A stretch of 32,749 nucleotides of DNA from Pleurocapsa sp. MO_226.B13 (GTDB taxonomy: Bacteria; Cyanobacteriota; Cyanobacteriia; Cyanobacteriales; Xenococcaceae). The first letter of the stretch is position 1. Every line of letters starts with the position of its first letter. The notes below the pieces were generated by a model. That model did not search any database. It saw only the letters and a program-made list of their open reading frames with translations, and was not told where the DNA came from. The stretch spans positions 1 to 32,749 of the forward strand of contig JASJEI010000360.1 of NCBI GenBank assembly GCA_030064795.1, written 5' to 3'. This document shows positions 7,841-16,003 of the stretch, piece by piece. The position numbers and the translations under genes are program-made.

Positions 7841-7953
7841 AGGGGAAAAGAAAATCACGATAATCGAACCTCAAGAGCGACGGGCTTATTGCCTGGCGGT
7901 TGCCCTGCTAAAATATCTATATTGAAAACACTCTTTTATTGCTAAATACGCTT

Positions 7954-8184
7954 ATGCTGCTTACAGAAACTAATTTAGTCGCCTTGTTGTATCTAGTTCT
8001 AAGTGGCACATATCTTTTGGTGCTACCAGGAATAGTTTATTTGTATCTCAAAAACCGTTGGTACGTTGCCAGTTCGATCGAACGCTTGATCATGTACCTA
8101 TTTGTTTTTTTAAGTTTTCCTGGAATGCTCTTGCTGAGTCCCTTTCTCAATTTCCGTCCCAAACGTCGCAACTTGAAAGCTTAA
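7954..8184 (+). CDS. ndhL: NAD(P)H dehydrogenase (NDH-1) subunit L
   Basis: 76-residue integral membrane subunit of the cyanobacterial/chloroplast NDH-1 complex, which carries out cyclic electron flow, respiration and CO2 uptake in the thylakoid membrane. Two hydrophobic helices are visible ([19 protein letters not shown] and [19 protein letters not shown]), joined by the conserved [14 protein letters not shown] loop, and the protein ends in a basic FRPKRR tail; all match NdhL. I chose ATG 7954 rather than TTG 7939. It is followed after 6 bases by the DUF3007 gene and then trpA, an order I know from other cyanobacteria, which strengthens the call. Confidence 0.93.
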   Translation: MLLTETNLVALLYLVLSGTYLLVLPGIVYLYLKNRWYVASSIERLIMYLFVFLSFPGMLLLSPFLNFRPKRRNLKA

Positions 8185-8190
8185 AACGAT

Positions 8191-8502
8191 ATGCGTAGAA
8201 TTGATGCGATCGCAATTAGTCTGGGGGTTTTCGTAGCAGCGGGACTGGTTTACGGAGCATTACAAATATTTGGCATTGACAGTATTGATGCTGGAATCTG
8301 GACTCAAACTCTTTTGGTTATTGGTCTGGTAGGTTGGTCTTTGACCTACCTAGTCCGAGTCGGTACGAAAAAAATGACCTATAATCAGCAGCTTAAAGAC
8401 TATGAAGAAGCAGTAATGCAAAAACGTCTAGAAGAAATGTCTCCCGAAGAATTAGCTCAGTTGCAACGAGAAATCGAGCAAGAAAAAGAAAAGCAATCTT
8501 AA
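8191..8502 (+). CDS. DUF3007 family membrane protein
   Basis: 103-residue protein with two membrane helices, residues ~6-28 (AIAISLGVFVAAGLVYGALQ) and ~37-58 (TQTLLVIGLVGWSLTYLV), and a charged C-terminal helix (YNQQLKDYEEAVMQKRLEEM, then a Glu/Gln-rich end) likely to form a coiled coil. This matches DUF3007, found in oxygenic phototrophs. It starts 6 bases after ndhL, so the two are almost certainly translated from one message. A role connected with NDH-1 or thylakoid assembly is suggested only by this linkage. Confidence 0.85.
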   Translation: MRRIDAIAISLGVFVAAGLVYGALQIFGIDSIDAGIWTQTLLVIGLVGWSLTYLVRVGTKKMTYNQQLKDYEEAVMQKRLEEMSPEELAQLQREIEQEKEKQS

Positions 8503-8657
8503 GGCGTTGCTAATTTAGCGGATAAATATTAAGCCACAACTCTAGCGGTTAAACTCAGGCAAGATTGTATTATGATTAATGCTGATTGCGGTTTACCGCT
8601 AACTTATTAGCTATTCTAATAATTTCTAGACCAATAAAATCTCTTTAATTTCCCCTC

Positions 8658-9449
8658 ATGAATGTTGCCCAGCGTTTTCAAGACCTCAAACAAAATTCTC
8701 AATGTGCCTTAATTCCTTTTATTACCGCTGGCGATCCAGATCTAGAAACCACCGCTAAGGCTTTAGAAGTTTTGGCCCAAAACGGTGCAGATCTAATTGA
8801 GTTGGGCGTTCCCTATTCCGATCCTTTGGCTGATGGCCCCACGATCCAGGCAGCAGCTACTAGAGCTTTACAAAGAGGCGTTAAACTCGATGATGTCTTG
8901 GCGGTAGTCAAGCAAGTCGCCCCAAAAATAGACGTTCCAATTATTCTCTTTACCTATTACAATCCAATTTACTATCGCGGGATCGAATCGTTTTTGCAAC
9001 AGGTAAAAGAGGCGGGGGTAAGTGGTTTGGTTGTTCCCGATCTGCCTTTAGAAGAAGCCGAGGTATTGCTCCAGCCAGCAGCAGAAATAGGTATTGAGGT
9101 AACTTTACTAGTTGCTCCTACTAGTTCTCAAGCAAGAATTAAGGCGATCGCTTCTAAGTCCCAAGGTTTTATTTATTTGGTTTCGGTAACTGGTGTGACT
9201 GGAGTTCGTTCCGAGATGGCAACGGGAGTCAAGGATTTATTAGCAGATTTGCATCGCTTGACTGATAAACCGATTGGAGTTGGTTTTGGTATTTCCAGTC
9301 CCGAACAGGCAAAACAAATTAAAGACTGGGGTGCTGATGCCGCGATCGTAGGTAGTGCCGTAGTTAAACGTTTAGCTGACGGGACTCCAGAATCAGGCTT
9401 AAGGGCGATCGGCGAATTTTGCTCTGCTCTCAAGCAAGCAATATCCTAA
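8658..9449 (+). CDS. trpA: Tryptophan synthase alpha subunit
   Basis: 263-residue TIM-barrel enzyme that cleaves indole-3-glycerol phosphate to indole and glyceraldehyde 3-phosphate; indole is channelled to TrpB. The catalytic Glu48 lies in [17 protein letters not shown], which also holds the second catalytic Asp59. [11 protein letters not shown], the substrate-loop [11 protein letters not shown] and the phosphate-binding GFGISSPEQ and AIVGSAVV are all present. Length and start are as expected. The gene follows DUF3007 by 155 bases and may have its own promoter. It converges on the Xre gene with only 11 bases between the stops, too little for an obvious terminator. Confidence 0.98.
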   Translation: MNVAQRFQDLKQNSQCALIPFITAGDPDLETTAKALEVLAQNGADLIELGVPYSDPLADGPTIQAAATRALQRGVKLDDVLAVVKQVAPKIDVPIILFTYYNPIYYRGIESFLQQVKEAGVSGLVVPDLPLEEAEVLLQPAAEIGIEVTLLVAPTSSQARIKAIASKSQGFIYLVSVTGVTGVRSEMATGVKDLLADLHRLTDKPIGVGFGISSPEQAKQIKDWGADAAIVGSAVVKRLADGTPESGLRAIGEFCSALKQAIS

Positions 9450-9460
9450 TCTTCAAGCTA

Positions 9461-9730
9461 CTATGTACCGTTATTAGCACTCCTAGAGTCTTTGGGTGGC
9501 AATAGCGAGTTGGGCAAATCATCAAAATTTTTCTTAACTGCTCTACAAAAATCTTTCATTTGGGCGACAGTCATGGTTGGCTCGGCTTGCCCTTTTTCCC
9601 AACGCCTAATCGTAGATACCGCTACACCTATTTCTCTGGCTAATTGTTCTTGAGACAATTTTACGTTTAGTCTCATTCTTTTAAAAGGAGAATTAGTTTC
9701 TTGACTTTGAGATTTTTTGGGTCTGGTCAT
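9461..9730 (-). CDS. Xre-type helix-turn-helix regulator
   Basis: 89-residue DNA-binding protein. A Cro/C1-type HTH covers residues ~15-65: the SPFKRMRLNVKLSQEQLARE helix pair is followed by the recognition helix VAVSTIRRWEKGQAEPT. A short Pro/Ser tail follows with no second domain. I chose the ATG at 9730 (MTRPKKSQSQ) because the longer frame to 9820 adds a Cys- and Ile-rich stretch with no family character and AT-rich codons. There is no clear Shine-Dalgarno. It is transcribed away from a 1.5-kb non-coding stretch. Its target is unknown; autoregulation would be usual for the class. Confidence 0.85.
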   Translation of the reverse strand: MTRPKKSQSQETNSPFKRMRLNVKLSQEQLAREIGVAVSTIRRWEKGQAEPTMTVAQMKDFCRAVKKNFDDLPNSLLPPKDSRSANNGT

Positions 9731-11264
9731 AGTAATAATAAAATGATTAATTACAATAAAGCAGCACATAATATTTCTTAGACAGCAAAAATCACATATA
9801 TTGAAATTAAATAAAATCAATATAAGTAATTAATTTTTTTAGATGATTAGATAATATTTTTTAGCTTCTATTTCTGAGAAGCTTGGTAGCTGTCAACTTA
9901 ATTTTGCATTGCTGTTTAACTGAAATAGAGTATATATTGAGCAAAAATGTAGCAATAGCTATCGATCTAAGGACACAATTAACTAGCTTAAAAGCATTAT
10001 TTAAAGTATCTCTAGAAAACTATACGCTCGATTTGTCCGCTCAATTTTGTCCCATACTAACAGAAAAAATAAGCAAGACTATTCGCAAAAATACCGAAAT
10101 TTATCAAAAAAAATAAAATATCTCTTTGATTAAAGTAAAAGTGTAAATCATCTAATTAGCAACTATTAAAGAGAATAATTAAAACCAAAATAAAAAAATC
10201 AATCAGTAATTATTCTGAAGCGGGTAAAAAAATTACCTGAAAGGTAACTTTTCGATAAATCAGATGGTAGCTTTTATACTTATTGACTTTTGTGGCTTTA
10301 AATAGGGAATTTTTACCAGGAAAAAAGGCTTTTAGATAAGTTTGCTCCTTGACTAATCAATATTAGCAAGCTAATTTATAATCGCTTAAATTGCGCTTTT
10401 AAATTGCGCTTTATTGCCTAAAAGTAGTCTTTTCTTGATAAACCCTCGCCACGAGATTCAAGAAATCTAATTTATCAACCCAACGACTCAAAGAGTCAAT
10501 CTTAGCAAGTATTCCTACTAAAAATGTCATGTCTTTGGTTATTTATTTACTATCCATTTACAACTTAGTTTTTATTTTACAGGATAATTATACAATGCTC
10601 CGATCCTAGCTCTATAGAGATTCAGTCTCTAAACTATTAAATTAATCTACTTTAAATCATCATTTTGTAGGTTATTGCTTTAGATTGAATTAGTAAACCA
10701 GATTGTCAAATTGCTACTAGTAGTGTAAAAATGCGGAATGCGTCACCTTTATTGCTCTTTTAGCAGGCACGATCGAAAACGGATCTACAGCCAGAGGTAA
10801 AAGTAAATCTTTAGCGGTTCTAATATTATTTTTATTAAAATTTCTACATATAGTTGAAGAGAAAACGCCGAAATTATCTGGTTAAAGAAAGATCTATCTG
10901 TGCCATTCTTTTTTGTATATAAGATCAAAAAAATCTTATAATTTATTTAAAATTCGTTATGTAAAAAAATAAAAACACATTTATAATTCAAAAGTAATTA
11001 AAGTTTAATTTTTTCGGCTATTATTTATTATTTTGTGGTAGTCCCATGAGACTGTTTGTAAACAAGAGATGAAGGCAAGAGATAGTGAAGAGATAGAAGA
11101 GAGTTATACTAAATTAACTAGCTCATTTTTTCTGGCTAGAAAATAGCTTAACATTTATTTAATAAAGCTTCTTTAAAGATTTTGTCAAAAAACCTTTTTT
11201 TTTGTTGGCACTTTCTAGATTTAGTTTATTTTTGCTACTCGTTATCCCCGTCGATTTTCACAAT
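9731..11264. other. 1.5-kb AT-rich region, almost no coding signal
   Basis: The region is strikingly AT-rich with many A/T runs. A TTG-initiated frame at 9883-10116 (77 codons) has no ribosome site and no recognisable motifs. A better-looking short frame is on the minus strand at 10411-10530. Small repeats are present: an inverted pair GGTAAAAAAATTACC near 10219-10240 followed by AGGTAACTTTT, and a direct repeat AAATTGCGCTTTT at 10388-10411. No tRNA, known small RNA motif or promoter for a neighbouring gene was recognised with confidence, except that the Xre gene must start from its left edge. Confidence 0.5.
10411..10530 (-). CDS. Possible 39-residue small protein
   Basis: In the middle of the long non-coding stretch, the minus strand encodes MTFLVGILAKIDSLSRWVDK followed by LDFLNLVARVYQEKTTFRQ, ending at 10411. 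The peptide would form an amphipathic helix with regular hydrophobic spacing and a basic C-terminal end. Its base composition is less AT-rich than the surroundings. There is no clear Shine-Dalgarno before the ATG at 10530. I do not recognise a family. It could equally be the relic of a longer gene or chance. Confidence 0.25.
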   Translation of the reverse strand: MTFLVGILAKIDSLSRWVDKLDFLNLVARVYQEKTTFRQ

Positions 11265-12368
11265 TTAGATAGATAATCTTTCTTGAGGTACATCTGCTAG
11301 GGCTGCATCGGGCAGAACATAAGAACTACCGAGCAATTGTTCGTCCCAGTCAATAATTTCAGGAAAAGGAATATTGGGCAATACCCTAACGGCAAATATT
11401 TCTTGTACTGCATCCTCAAATTTCAAAAAGGCAATAGTTTGAGCGGTTTGGAGATTGACTACCCAGACTCCACAAATTCTTTCATTTAGCTTTTGGGTAA
11501 GTGGAATACCACTAAATACCGCTGTTTCTCTAACTTGAGACAGTCCGATAAAGGCTAAAGAACCATAAAAATCGATACCGCGAGTAAAACCTGGCAGGGT
11601 AGTGACTGTTTCTAACTTTCCCGTCGAGCGATCGCAGAGTGAAAGACTGCCCTGTCCCGACTCTAAGATCCAGAGGCGATCGCCATACCAACGAGGAGAA
11701 TGAGGCATGGAAATACCGCGACTAATTATTTGATTGCTAGCAAGATCGATTAAGATACCGCCGTTAGCTTTATTAGCCCTCCAGCCCCCCATAGAATCGG
11801 TTTCCCCCAAGGCAGTGACATATTTAGGCTGATTGTTGACCATGCCCAAACCATTAAGATGGCAGCGATCTTCTGGAGTTAGGGCGGTAACAAAATTTGG
11901 TCGCCAGCGAGGAACAAAGCTGTAGTTTTTATTTAAGGTACAAAGACAAGAAAAACGAGTATTGACAAACCACAGCTCGGAATTTTCCGCACCGCCCCAT
12001 TCCATTTCATGAATATCGATGTCTCCCGTAATATGAGATCGGCGGGGTAGATAACAGTCGGTATGTTTTCCTTTTGGCTCGATTTTAGCTGCTACTGCGG
12101 GAACGTTATTTAATTCCCAAATCTGACTGCTACAGCCAACAGCAATTTTGTGGCGATCTGCTGCAATACCCATAGGTTTTTGGAAGATCCGAAAATGAGT
12201 ATTAATATAGTCTCCATCTGCACGCAAGACAATTAGCTTTCCTGCTTGATAAGTAGACACCACCAAAGAAATACCCAATTGACTGAGAATGTGGGGAAAA
12301 TTATTAGTGTGAACACTTCTCATCGGTTCGTGTTGTGGGGATGCAGATTCAGACGCAGATTCAGACAT
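11265..12368 (-). CDS. TIGR03032 family protein
   Basis: 367-residue protein of the TIGR03032 family (also described as DUF4915-like), of unknown function. Residues ~22-60 hold the characteristic FPHILSQLGISLVVSTYQAG followed by KLIVLR. Later blocks PMGIAADRHKIAVG, HITGDIDIHEMEWG, LWFVNTRFSCL, PEDRCHLNGLGM and the SMPHSPRWYGDRLWILESGQ segment agree with the family. The repeated strand pattern suggests a beta-propeller. There is no signal peptide. The Ser/Glu-rich N-terminal 15 residues are low complexity. It begins 19 bases after the HhH gene on the same strand, so the two probably form an operon. No evidence here points to a substrate. Confidence 0.88.
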   Translation of the reverse strand: MSESASESASPQHEPMRSVHTNNFPHILSQLGISLVVSTYQAGKLIVLRADGDYINTHFRIFQKPMGIAADRHKIAVGCSSQIWELNNVPAVAAKIEPKGKHTDCYLPRRSHITGDIDIHEMEWGGAENSELWFVNTRFSCLCTLNKNYSFVPRWRPNFVTALTPEDRCHLNGLGMVNNQPKYVTALGETDSMGGWRANKANGGILIDLASNQIISRGISMPHSPRWYGDRLWILESGQGSLSLCDRSTGKLETVTTLPGFTRGIDFYGSLAFIGLSQVRETAVFSGIPLTQKLNERICGVWVVNLQTAQTIAFLKFEDAVQEIFAVRVLPNIPFPEIIDWDEQLLGSSYVLPDAALADVPQERLSI

Positions 12369-12387
12369 AGAAATAATTAATAATTAT

Positions 12388-12903
12388 TCAAAATCGAAGA
12401 TAGTGCATTAGTTGCGATATTAACTCACGATCTAAGTTTAGGCGACGTTGTAAATCGACTAGATTGCGATATTTACCATTTACTTGGCGATTTTCCAGTA
12501 ATTTCGCAGCCAAATCGGGGTCTATACCTGGAATTGTCGCTATTACCTCAAGAGAAGCTTGGTTGAGATTAATTTTCTCTGGACTGAGAGGACTAGAGCG
12601 ATCGTAGTAAGCAAAAGATAAAATCGACTCATAGGCTTGGAGGCGTTGCACGGGAACGTTAATCGCAGCAGCAATATCTTCCAAGCAAACTAGTTGTACT
12701 CCCATGCTGACTAGTTCACAAAGCGATCGCGCCTGATGGATAGAAAAACCTGGCAGCCTCAACCAATCATCTACTCCTGCCTGATTGACATCAATCTTAA
12801 CACCTAACTCAACAGCGATCGCCACTTCTTTTAAGCATTGAAAACGATAGTAAGGATCGTGTTTGATTTTATTTCTAATTCCAATTTGGGTGAGCTTAAA
12901 CAT
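12388..12903 (-). CDS. Helix-hairpin-helix (ComEA-like) protein
   Basis: 171-residue protein with two helix-hairpin-helix repeats of the ComEA type, which bind DNA backbone non-specifically. The first is around residues 34-60 (KIDVNQAGVDDWLRLPGFSI then HQARSL); the second, nearer the C-terminus, is KINLNQASLEVIATIPGIDP followed by DLAAKLLENR. There is no signal peptide or N-terminal membrane anchor, unlike true ComEA, so it is probably cytoplasmic. I take the ATG at 12903 (MFKLTQIGIRNKI); the in-frame extension to 12984 adds a Ser/Leu-rich segment with no family support. It lies upstream of the TIGR03032 gene in a likely operon. Confidence 0.8.
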   Translation of the reverse strand: MFKLTQIGIRNKIKHDPYYRFQCLKEVAIAVELGVKIDVNQAGVDDWLRLPGFSIHQARSLCELVSMGVQLVCLEDIAAAINVPVQRLQAYESILSFAYYDRSSPLSPEKINLNQASLEVIATIPGIDPDLAAKLLENRQVNGKYRNLVDLQRRLNLDRELISQLMHYLRF

Positions 12904-13092
12904 AGAATAATTTGAAAGCGACGAAGACAAAATTAAAAGTAACTCGTAACTCGTAACGCTACGAGCAAAACTCATTGAAACCACTAAAGAATTCCTCCTA
13001 CTAAAATCCGATATGGTTAAGGTAACCGAACATACAGAAGCATCTTTAGTTTACTAAGACCAATTAACCATAAACTAAGAAAATAAGCGAGT

Positions 13093-14568
13093 TTAACGAT
13101 CGCTATGCCACTGTTGGGGTTTTTCTGCTGCTTTGAGTTGCTGTTTCTTTTGAGGTTTGGGTTTAGCAATTAATTCTAGCTGTTGGTATGGGGGAGAGTC
13201 TGATTCGCCTCGACGACGTTGAGAGGTTCTTTCTTCGCTGGTGTTTTCGGTGACAACTTCGTAGAGAATTGCTTGTTTACCGCTGGTGTTACCTTTTCTT
13301 AAAACTCTACCTAGTCTTTGAACGTATTCTCTAGTCGAGCCAGTACCAGATAAAATGATTGCAATTCTGGCATCGGGGACATCGACTCCTTCATTAAGAA
13401 CGTGGGAAGCTACCAAGGTTTTATATTCTCCTGCTTTAAATCTGGTGAGGATATCATGACGTTCTTTGACGGCGGTTTGATAAGTAATGGCAGGAATAAG
13501 AAACTGTTGGGAAATACGATAGACAGTAGCATTGTCGTTAGTAAATATTAGTATCCTTTCTGCCTTGTGCTTTTCGATTAAATTAATTAAAACGCGGAGT
13601 TTGGCATCTGTCCCCAGAGCGATTTCCTTTGCCTCCCTGTGTGCCAACATCGCTTTTCTCCCCTGGGGCGATCGCGCCGAAGCTTGAACAAATAGCTGCC
13701 ATCCTTCTAAACTTCCTAAAGAGATATTTGACTGACGCAGAAATTGATTGCGGGTGGCGATCGCCTTATCGTATTGGGCTTGTTCGAGATCGGATAGTTT
13801 GACTCGCATCTGAACGATCTTATGATCCGCTAGGGCTGCACCAGAGAGTTCTTCAGGGGTTTTGCGATAGACAATTTTACCAATTAGGGTATCTAGATGG
13901 CGGTGCGTACCATCGCTACGTTCGGGAGTAGCGGTTAACCCCAGACGATAAGGCGCGATCGCGTATTCAGCGATCACTTTAAAAAAATCGGTGGGTAAAT
14001 GATGACACTCATCAAAGATTTGCAGCGCGTAACGATTTCCCAGAGTTTCCGCATGGATAGCTGCGCTGTTGTAAGTGGCAATTAAGATTGCAGTGCGATC
14101 GCGAGAACCACCACCCAATAAGCCTACCTCCGCGTTAGGAAAAGCTTTTTCAATTTGAGCGTACCACTGGTGCATCAGATCTAGAGTCGGCACAACTATC
14201 AGAGTGGTACGAGGTGTAGCTTCCATTGCTAACTGTGCTAAATAAGTCTTTCCCGCTGCGGTAGGTAGCACCACCACACCCTGTCTTCGGGCTTGTTTCC
14301 AGGCTTGTAAGGCTTCTGCTTGATGGGGATAGGGTTCAAACCCAGATACGGCTTTTAGTTCGAGGTTATAAAACTCTCTGGCTTCGTCGATAATCTTTTT
14401 GTCGTCGGCTTGAAGGGCTTCGATTAAAGGACGATAATAAATTGCGGGAATGCGAAACTTCTCGACGCGATCGTCCCAGGTAGCAAAATCTAACCAGGCT
14501 TTTCCCCTCGGTGGTGGGTGCAAGATTAAAGTTCCGCGATCGAATTTTAGTTTGGGCGATCGAGGCAT
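13093..14568 (-). CDS. XPB/Rad25-like superfamily 2 DNA helicase
   Basis: 491-residue DEAH-type ATPase related to XPB. The N-terminal block (FDRGTLILHPPPRGKAWLDF to YYRPLIEAL) resembles the damage-recognition domain of prokaryotic XPB proteins. Then come motif I PTAAGKT (residues ~102-108), motif Ia VVPTLDL, the DEAH-box variant DECHH, motif III LTATPER, motif V HVLNEGVDVPDA and motif VI REYVQRLGRVLRKG. The C-terminal ~45 residues are Gln/Lys-rich and probably disordered. ATG 14568 (MPRSPKL) is preferred over 14586. The Bax1-type nuclease that accompanies XPB in archaea is not adjacent. A DNA repair role is likely but is not shown by the sequence. Confidence 0.9.
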   Translation of the reverse strand: MPRSPKLKFDRGTLILHPPPRGKAWLDFATWDDRVEKFRIPAIYYRPLIEALQADDKKIIDEAREFYNLELKAVSGFEPYPHQAEALQAWKQARRQGVVVLPTAAGKTYLAQLAMEATPRTTLIVVPTLDLMHQWYAQIEKAFPNAEVGLLGGGSRDRTAILIATYNSAAIHAETLGNRYALQIFDECHHLPTDFFKVIAEYAIAPYRLGLTATPERSDGTHRHLDTLIGKIVYRKTPEELSGAALADHKIVQMRVKLSDLEQAQYDKAIATRNQFLRQSNISLGSLEGWQLFVQASARSPQGRKAMLAHREAKEIALGTDAKLRVLINLIEKHKAERILIFTNDNATVYRISQQFLIPAITYQTAVKERHDILTRFKAGEYKTLVASHVLNEGVDVPDARIAIILSGTGSTREYVQRLGRVLRKGNTSGKQAILYEVVTENTSEERTSQRRRGESDSPPYQQLELIAKPKPQKKQQLKAAEKPQQWHSDR

Positions 14569-14667
14569 GATAGAGTCAGGAGTCAAGAGTCAGAAGTTGT
14601 AGGGCAAACAAAGAACATAACTTTATTTCCTACATAACCAATATCAATATATATAGGGTAGCGTTAA

Positions 14668-15065
14668 TTAACTCTTCCAATTAACTACTTCTAAACTCTC
14701 AATCTTCTTAAAATGCTTGACATTACTGGTTACTACTGCAAAACCATGACGTAAAGCGATTGCAGCGATTAAAACATCTTCAATACTAATAGGTGTCCCA
14801 GCAGTAATCAACTGTTGTTTTATACTGGCAGCAACCAAGGCACAGCTTCGATCGAAATCTAGATGATTTATCTGGCGGTAAAGTAAATCTAATTGCCCTC
14901 CATAAGCTTGTCTTAAATTAGGCTTTTTAAGTAATCCGTACTCCAATTCATACTCAGTTATCGAGGTAACGTAAATATTTTGATAAGAAGTTTTTCTGAA
15001 GCGATCGATTATGCCTTTGTTCCCTCGAAGGTAATCTGAAACTGTTGTGGTATCCAGAAAAACAT
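14668..15065 (-). pseudogene. VapC-like PIN-domain toxin, frameshifted at its start
   Basis: PIN-domain ribonuclease of the VapC type. The natural frame reads VFLDTTTVSDYLRGNKGIID, then TSITEYELEYGLLKKPN, PISIEDVLIAAIALRHG and VVTSNVKHFKKIESL. The acidic catalytic residues are in FLDTTT, TEYELE, IEDVLI and TSNVKHF. An ATG sits directly against the antitoxin stop (TAGATG, 15063-15068) but leads into the wrong frame: the T5 run that follows is one base short (or two too long). The toxin frame has no other ATG, GTG or TTG before the conserved start. With one T added, the protein would be 132 residues, normal for VapC. Only 14668-14946 has its own ATG, and that lacks the first catalytic Asp. Confidence 0.75.
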
Positions 15066-15305
15066 CTAGAATACATCCTCGCGAGAGGATAACAAAAAAT
15101 CTCTGTCTAACTCTAGTTCAAACTCTACCCCTGGTACTCCCTCCCAATTAAGGAGATCCCGATGCCAAGCTTCTTTATCTTCTCTCTCGTCTAACGTCTT
15201 TTCTATTGCTTCGACAATAAATCTATTCTTAGATATCTTATTGTGCTTGAGATACGTATTCAAGCGATCGCTTAGCTCTTTTGGTATGTGTACTGATGTA
15301 TTCAT
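15066..15305 (-). CDS. Ribbon-helix-helix antitoxin of a VapBC-type pair
   Basis: 79-residue protein with an N-terminal ribbon-helix-helix: strand NTSVHIPKELSDRL, then two helices (LNTYLKHNKISKNRFIVEAI, EKTLDERED). The acidic and aromatic C-terminal part (WEGVPGVEFELELDRDFLLS) would wrap the toxin. Such antitoxins repress their own operon by binding its promoter as dimers and neutralise the PIN toxin. The stop TAG abuts the toxin ATG, so the two genes were translationally coupled. Since the toxin is out of frame, the antitoxin may now be a free-standing repressor or be under no selection. Confidence 0.8.
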   Translation of the reverse strand: MNTSVHIPKELSDRLNTYLKHNKISKNRFIVEAIEKTLDEREDKEAWHRDLLNWEGVPGVEFELELDRDFLLSSREDVF

Positions 15306-15861
15306 CGCCTCTGGTATGTTTTATTATTATTGTACCAGAACTCATTAAGGGCGATCGCTTGTCTTGTAGGTTATTTTATGGTGCGATCGACGTTATTTTT
15401 TAATTATTGAATTAACGGTTCTACCGAACTTGAGTTGTAAAAATAATAGTCAAATCCGAAAAATAACAAGCAATAAAGTAAGATAAAAACATTAAAATAA
15501 TCTGGTAGTGTATCTTATGTAGGGTGGGCAAAAAATAATCAGAATAAATTATTTGTTTCAAAAATAGCTTCTTGCCCACCAAATTACCAAAAGTCATTAA
15601 TGTTTAATAGTGGTGGGCATCAGAAAATTGTTTGTCCCATTTTACAGATCTTGTCTATGCCCACCCTACATTATCGAATGTTAAATGTTTAATGTTCAAT
15701 GATAAATGTTAATCAACTTTTTCCATCGGGGCGATGGGGATAATTTTAGTAAAGGCGATCGCTTATTCAGGTTCCCTGTTGCTGCATTTGGTCTAGAAGA
15801 TCTTTAACATTTTTAAGATAGCCCTGACGTTTTCCCAATAGCAAAATAATACCATTCTCCC
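15306..15861. other. Non-coding stretch with MITE-like element
   Basis: The left part (15306-15517) holds the promoter region of the toxin-antitoxin operon and an AT-rich stretch. The palindromic element occupies 15518-15670. To its right, around 15760-15850, the minus strand shows a short coding-like run (ENGIILLLGKRQGYLKNVKD then LLDQMQQQGT and stop). This resembles the C-terminus of a DUF3368/PIN-type protein and may be a relic of another toxin-antitoxin pair. Confidence 0.4.
15518..15670. mobile_element. 153-bp palindromic MITE-like element
   Basis: The element is bounded by perfect 13-bp inverted repeats, TGTAGGGTGGGCA (15518-15530) and TGCCCACCCTACA (15658-15670), with possible TTA flanks. 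Inside is a second inverted pair, TGCCCACCA (15573-15581) and TGGTGGGCA (15611-15619). The order is therefore forward, reverse, forward, reverse. It can fold either as one nested structure or as two separate hairpins. It has no coding capacity. Related shorter palindromes lie at 2148-2173 and near 4862. Confidence 0.75.
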
Positions 15862-15966
15862 TTAACTCGCAAAAGGGTCAGCTTGCAAATCTTGAGGACG
15901 AACGGCTAATCTATTTTCAATGATAAAGCGATCGCGATCGGGCGATCTTTTAAAGTCTATTACCAT
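15862..15966 (-). CDS. Possible 34-residue small protein or gene relic
   Basis: The ATG at 15966 has a good ribosome site, AGGAG, 10 bases upstream, and opens a frame MVIDFKRSPDRDRFIIENRL that continues AVRPQDLQADPFAS to a stop at 15862-15864. The coding-like signal continues downstream in another frame (LRENGIILLLGKRQGYL...), which suggests a frameshifted longer gene, or an antitoxin-sized gene followed by a broken toxin. I do not recognise the family. It lies just after the alcohol dehydrogenase stop on the same strand. Confidence 0.35.
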   Translation of the reverse strand: MVIDFKRSPDRDRFIIENRLAVRPQDLQADPFAS

Positions 15967-16003
15967 TTCGGGAAAACTCCTGGGATTTTAAATTTAGAAT
16001 TAG

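Noticed and set aside
9883..10116. 77-codon plus-strand frame
   Set aside because: It starts only with TTG, has no ribosome site and no motif, and lies in A/T-rich sequence; kept only as a note in the intergenic entry.
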